From: Imbricaverruca yamaguchii
Taxonomy: Eukaryota; Arthropoda; Thecostraca; Neoverrucidae
Reading direction: 5' to 3'
Length of the DNA stretch: 64,000 nucleotides
Assembly (NCBI GenBank): GCA_034440575.1
Contig: JAOTOL010001468.1
Span: forward strand, 144,501 to 208,500
How positions within the stretch are numbered: the stretch's first letter is position 1; each line of letters opens with the position of its first letter. The translations under genes and the position numbers were made by a program. The notes below the pieces were generated by a model. The model saw nothing but the letters and a program-made list of their open reading frames with translations, ran no database searches and had not been told where the DNA came from. Of this stretch, positions 61,759-64,000 are shown in pieces.

Positions 61759-62280
61759 CCAGGCGCGCACTCAGGATTTTTCCATGGGAGGGGGCCCGGA
61801 CCGAAAAGGGCACTTGGCCGGCTCCAAAAGGGCACATGACCGACTCCAAAAGGGCACATGACCGACTCCAAAAGGGCACCTGACCGACTCCAAAAGGGCA
61901 CTTTGCGGTCCGCGGGGGGGGGGGGGCGCGTAAAAAATGTTTGGCCAAAAGGGCAGTTTTGGCACAGGCGGGGCACATAAGGTAAGTCATTTTTGGGCTA
62001 AATTTGTGACATTCCGGCCAAGAGGGCACTTTGTTGACCGGGCCCGGTTTTTTTACCGTGGGGGTGGGGGTGTGGGCGTGAAAAAAAATCGTCAAAAGGG
62101 CAGTTTTGGGCCAAAGGGCACCTTTGGCACAGGCGGGGCACATCAGGCAGGTGATTTTTGGGCTGAATTTGGGACATTCCGGCCAAGAGGGCACTTTTCG
62201 GTCAAAAGGGCACTTTTGGCCAAAAGGGCACTTTGGTCTCATGGGGGCCCGGGCCCCCTGCCCCCCTCCGGTGCGCCTAT
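61759..62280. mobile_element. 522-bp hAT-like MITE with 8-bp target duplication
   Basis: GTTGCCAG occurs immediately outside both ends (61751-61758 and 62281-62288), the 8-bp duplication typical of hAT insertions. The ends are short inverted repeats: CCAGGCGCGCAC on the left, ATAGGCGCAC on the right read inward. Inside each lies a GGGGGCCCGG block. No transposase frame. The interior is full of CCAAAAGGGCAC units in both orientations. Confidence 0.85.
61796..61905. repeat. 22-bp tandem repeat inside the hAT-like MITE
   Basis: Five units of CCGACTCCAAAAGGGCACAT with GA at the junctions. Related GGCCAAAAGGGCAC units recur at 61933 and 62090-62235. Confidence 0.9.
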
Positions 62281-62288
62281 GTTGCCAG

Positions 62289-62695
62289 TACATACAAGCG
62301 CTAGAAGCATCGCACGCTCACCCGCCGGAAACATCACACATACACCGACTGACACCAGCTGACCTGAGGTCCTCAGAAGGAGTGCATCGCGTATGCCAAA
62401 GTTTGTTTCGGGGCACCATAATTTCAATTCATTTTGACATGTATACCGACTCGACAAGTCCTGGGACTCGAGTCTTTTCTTGATCGTTCCGAGCGGAGTC
62501 GTTGCCGACATGTGCAGTCTTGACGCGCGGCACCTCGCGACCGGCACGTGACGCGGGGTACAAAGTACTGCGGCCCGGGCCGCGCCCCTGGCCACATAGC
62601 GAGCGGTAGACTTCGACTCTATTGGGGATGGGTAGCGCCGTCCGGCCGTGAGCTGTTATGGCTTGTCAGTGATGCTATCTTGGCTCGCCGGCCAG
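62289..62695. other. Gene-free interval
   Basis: No supported feature. Confidence 0.35.
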
Positions 62696-63030
62696 CTGAG
62701 GCGACTGCGACACGACTGCGACGTGACTGCGACATGACTGCGACACGACTGCGACACGACTGCGACACGACTGCGACACGACTGCGACACGACTGCGACA
62801 CGACTGCGACACGACTGCGACACGATTGCGACACGACTGAGACACGATTGCGAAACGACTGCGACACGACTGCGACACGACTGCGACACCACTGCGACGT
62901 GGCATGATTGCAACATGACTGCGACACGATTGCGACACGACTACGACATGACTGCGACACGACTGCGACATGACTGTGATACGACTGTTACGCGGCATGA
63001 CTGCTACGCGGCATGACTGCGACTGCTTCA
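62696..63030. repeat. 11-bp satellite (TGCGACACGAC)
   Basis: About 30 copies with scattered ACATGAC and ATTGCGAC variants and larger GCGGCATGACTGC breaks near 62900 and 62990. Confidence 0.94.
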
Positions 63031-63089
63031 GGCGTCAAGCCACTGTGACAATCGTGTGTTCTTATTGTCTCCGGCGCGGGGTGTGATGT

Positions 63090-64000
63090 CAGGCAGGTCT
63101 GATGTTCTGGTATGTATGGTATGTCGGCTGGCATGTATGTTATTTGTATTGTATGTCGGATGTATGTATGTCGGATATGGTATGTTGTGTGTCGGTATTG
63201 TTGTGTGTATTGTATGTCGGATGGTGTGTATGGTATGTCGGCTGTTATGTATTGTATGTCGGATAGTGTGTATGATATGTCGGCTTGTGTGTATGGTATG
63301 CCGGATGGTGTGTATGGTATGTCGGCTGGTGTGTATGGTATGTCGGCTGGTGTGTGTATGGTATGTGCGGATGGTGTATGTCGGTGTATGGTATGTCGGC
63401 TGGTGATGTATGGTATGTCGGCTGGTGTGTATGTATTATGTTGGTATGTCGGCTGTTATGTGTATGGTATGTCGGCTGGTGTGTATGGTATGTCGGCTGG
63501 TAGCATGGTATGTCGGCTGGTGTGTATGGTATGTCGGCTGTTATGTATTGTATGTCGGCTGGTGTGTATGGTATGTCGGCTGGTATGATATGTGGCTGGT
63601 ACGCATGTATGTCGGCTGGTGTGTATGGTATGTCGGCTGGTACGCATGTATGTCGGCTGGTGTGTATGGTATGTCGGCTGGTACGCATGCTATGTCGGCT
63701 GGTGTGCATGGTATGTCGGCTGGTAAGATGCTATGTCGGCTGGTGTGTATGGTATGTCGGTGGTAGATGTATGTCGGCTGGTGTGTATGGTATGTCGGCT
63801 GGTGTGTATGGTATGTCGGCTGGTATGTATGGTATGTCGGATGTGTGTATGGTATGTCGGCTGTGGTGTGTATGGTATGTCGGCTGGTATGTATGGTATG
63901 TCGGCTGGTGTGTATGGTATGTCGGCTGGTGTGTATGGTATGTCGGCTGGTGTGTATGGTATGTCGGCTGGTGATGTCGATGGTATGTCTGGTATGTGCT
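63090..64000. repeat. 21-bp satellite (GGTATGTCGGCTGGTGTGTAT), cut by window end
   Basis: About 40 copies with frequent short indels, which is why the frames wander. It shares the 11-mer TGTCGGCTGGT with the 24-bp array at 34-35.7 kb. The array continues beyond the window. Confidence 0.96.

Overview
This 64 kb window looks like gene-poor, repeat-rich nuclear DNA from an animal, most likely an invertebrate. It holds APE-type non-LTR retrotransposon remnants, a tRNA-headed SINE, small TTAA-flanked (piggyBac-like) and 8-bp-TSD (hAT-like) non-autonomous DNA elements, and an exceptional density of micro-, mini- and satellite arrays. I cannot name the species. I found no convincing host protein-coding gene, no rRNA, no intact tRNA gene, and no bacterial, plasmid or CRISPR feature. 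Almost every long open frame is a tandem array whose repeat unit happens to lack stop codons, including the near-1000-residue frames at 53.4-56.6 kb and the 250-500-residue frames at 4.2, 25.4, 34.1 and 41 kb.

Layout. 0-9.3 kb: decayed minisatellites at 0.1-0.5, 1.06-1.2 and 1.93-2.28 kb, a TTAA-element copy at 2.5-2.9 kb, a 7-bp satellite at 4.2-5.1 kb, G-rich repeats at 6.0-6.5 kb, CT/TA microsatellites and a 30-bp minisatellite at 9.1 kb. 9.9-14.5 kb: a nested transposon block. A decayed LINE carries endonuclease and reverse-transcriptase motifs. It is split at a TTAA inside its RT by a 925-bp piggyBac-like MITE and interrupted again at a second TTAA by a related element. A second LINE-like 3' end with AATAAA and a TCTG tail follows. 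15-28 kb: microsatellites, minisatellites (23, 24, 31, 32 and 45 bp), a hAT-like terminal fragment and an AGGTC pentamer array. 29-31 kb: the 3' end of another decayed LINE and a third partial TTAA-element copy. 33.8-45.9 kb: long 30-, 24-, 16- and 11-bp arrays, a tandemly duplicated TTAA element at 39.0-40.3 kb and a 900-bp CT tract. 46-53 kb: mostly unremarkable sequence plus a 42-bp minisatellite interrupted by a tRNA-derived SINE. 53.4-64 kb: a 2.6-kb 14-bp satellite, several 11- to 24-bp arrays, the best-preserved TTAA element (815 bp, both TTAA sites), a 522-bp hAT-like MITE with an 8-bp duplication, and a 21-bp array running off the window.

The most interesting structure is not a gene system. 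It is a family of TTAA-flanked MITEs that share a CCC-type terminus, a hairpin just inside the end, and direct repeats of the nuclear-receptor half-site AGGTCA, usually spaced by four bases. The same half-site occurs in a pentamer array, in a DR5 arrangement and in a perfect 20-bp palindrome elsewhere in the window. Receptor binding is an inference; the arrangement of the sequence is direct observation.
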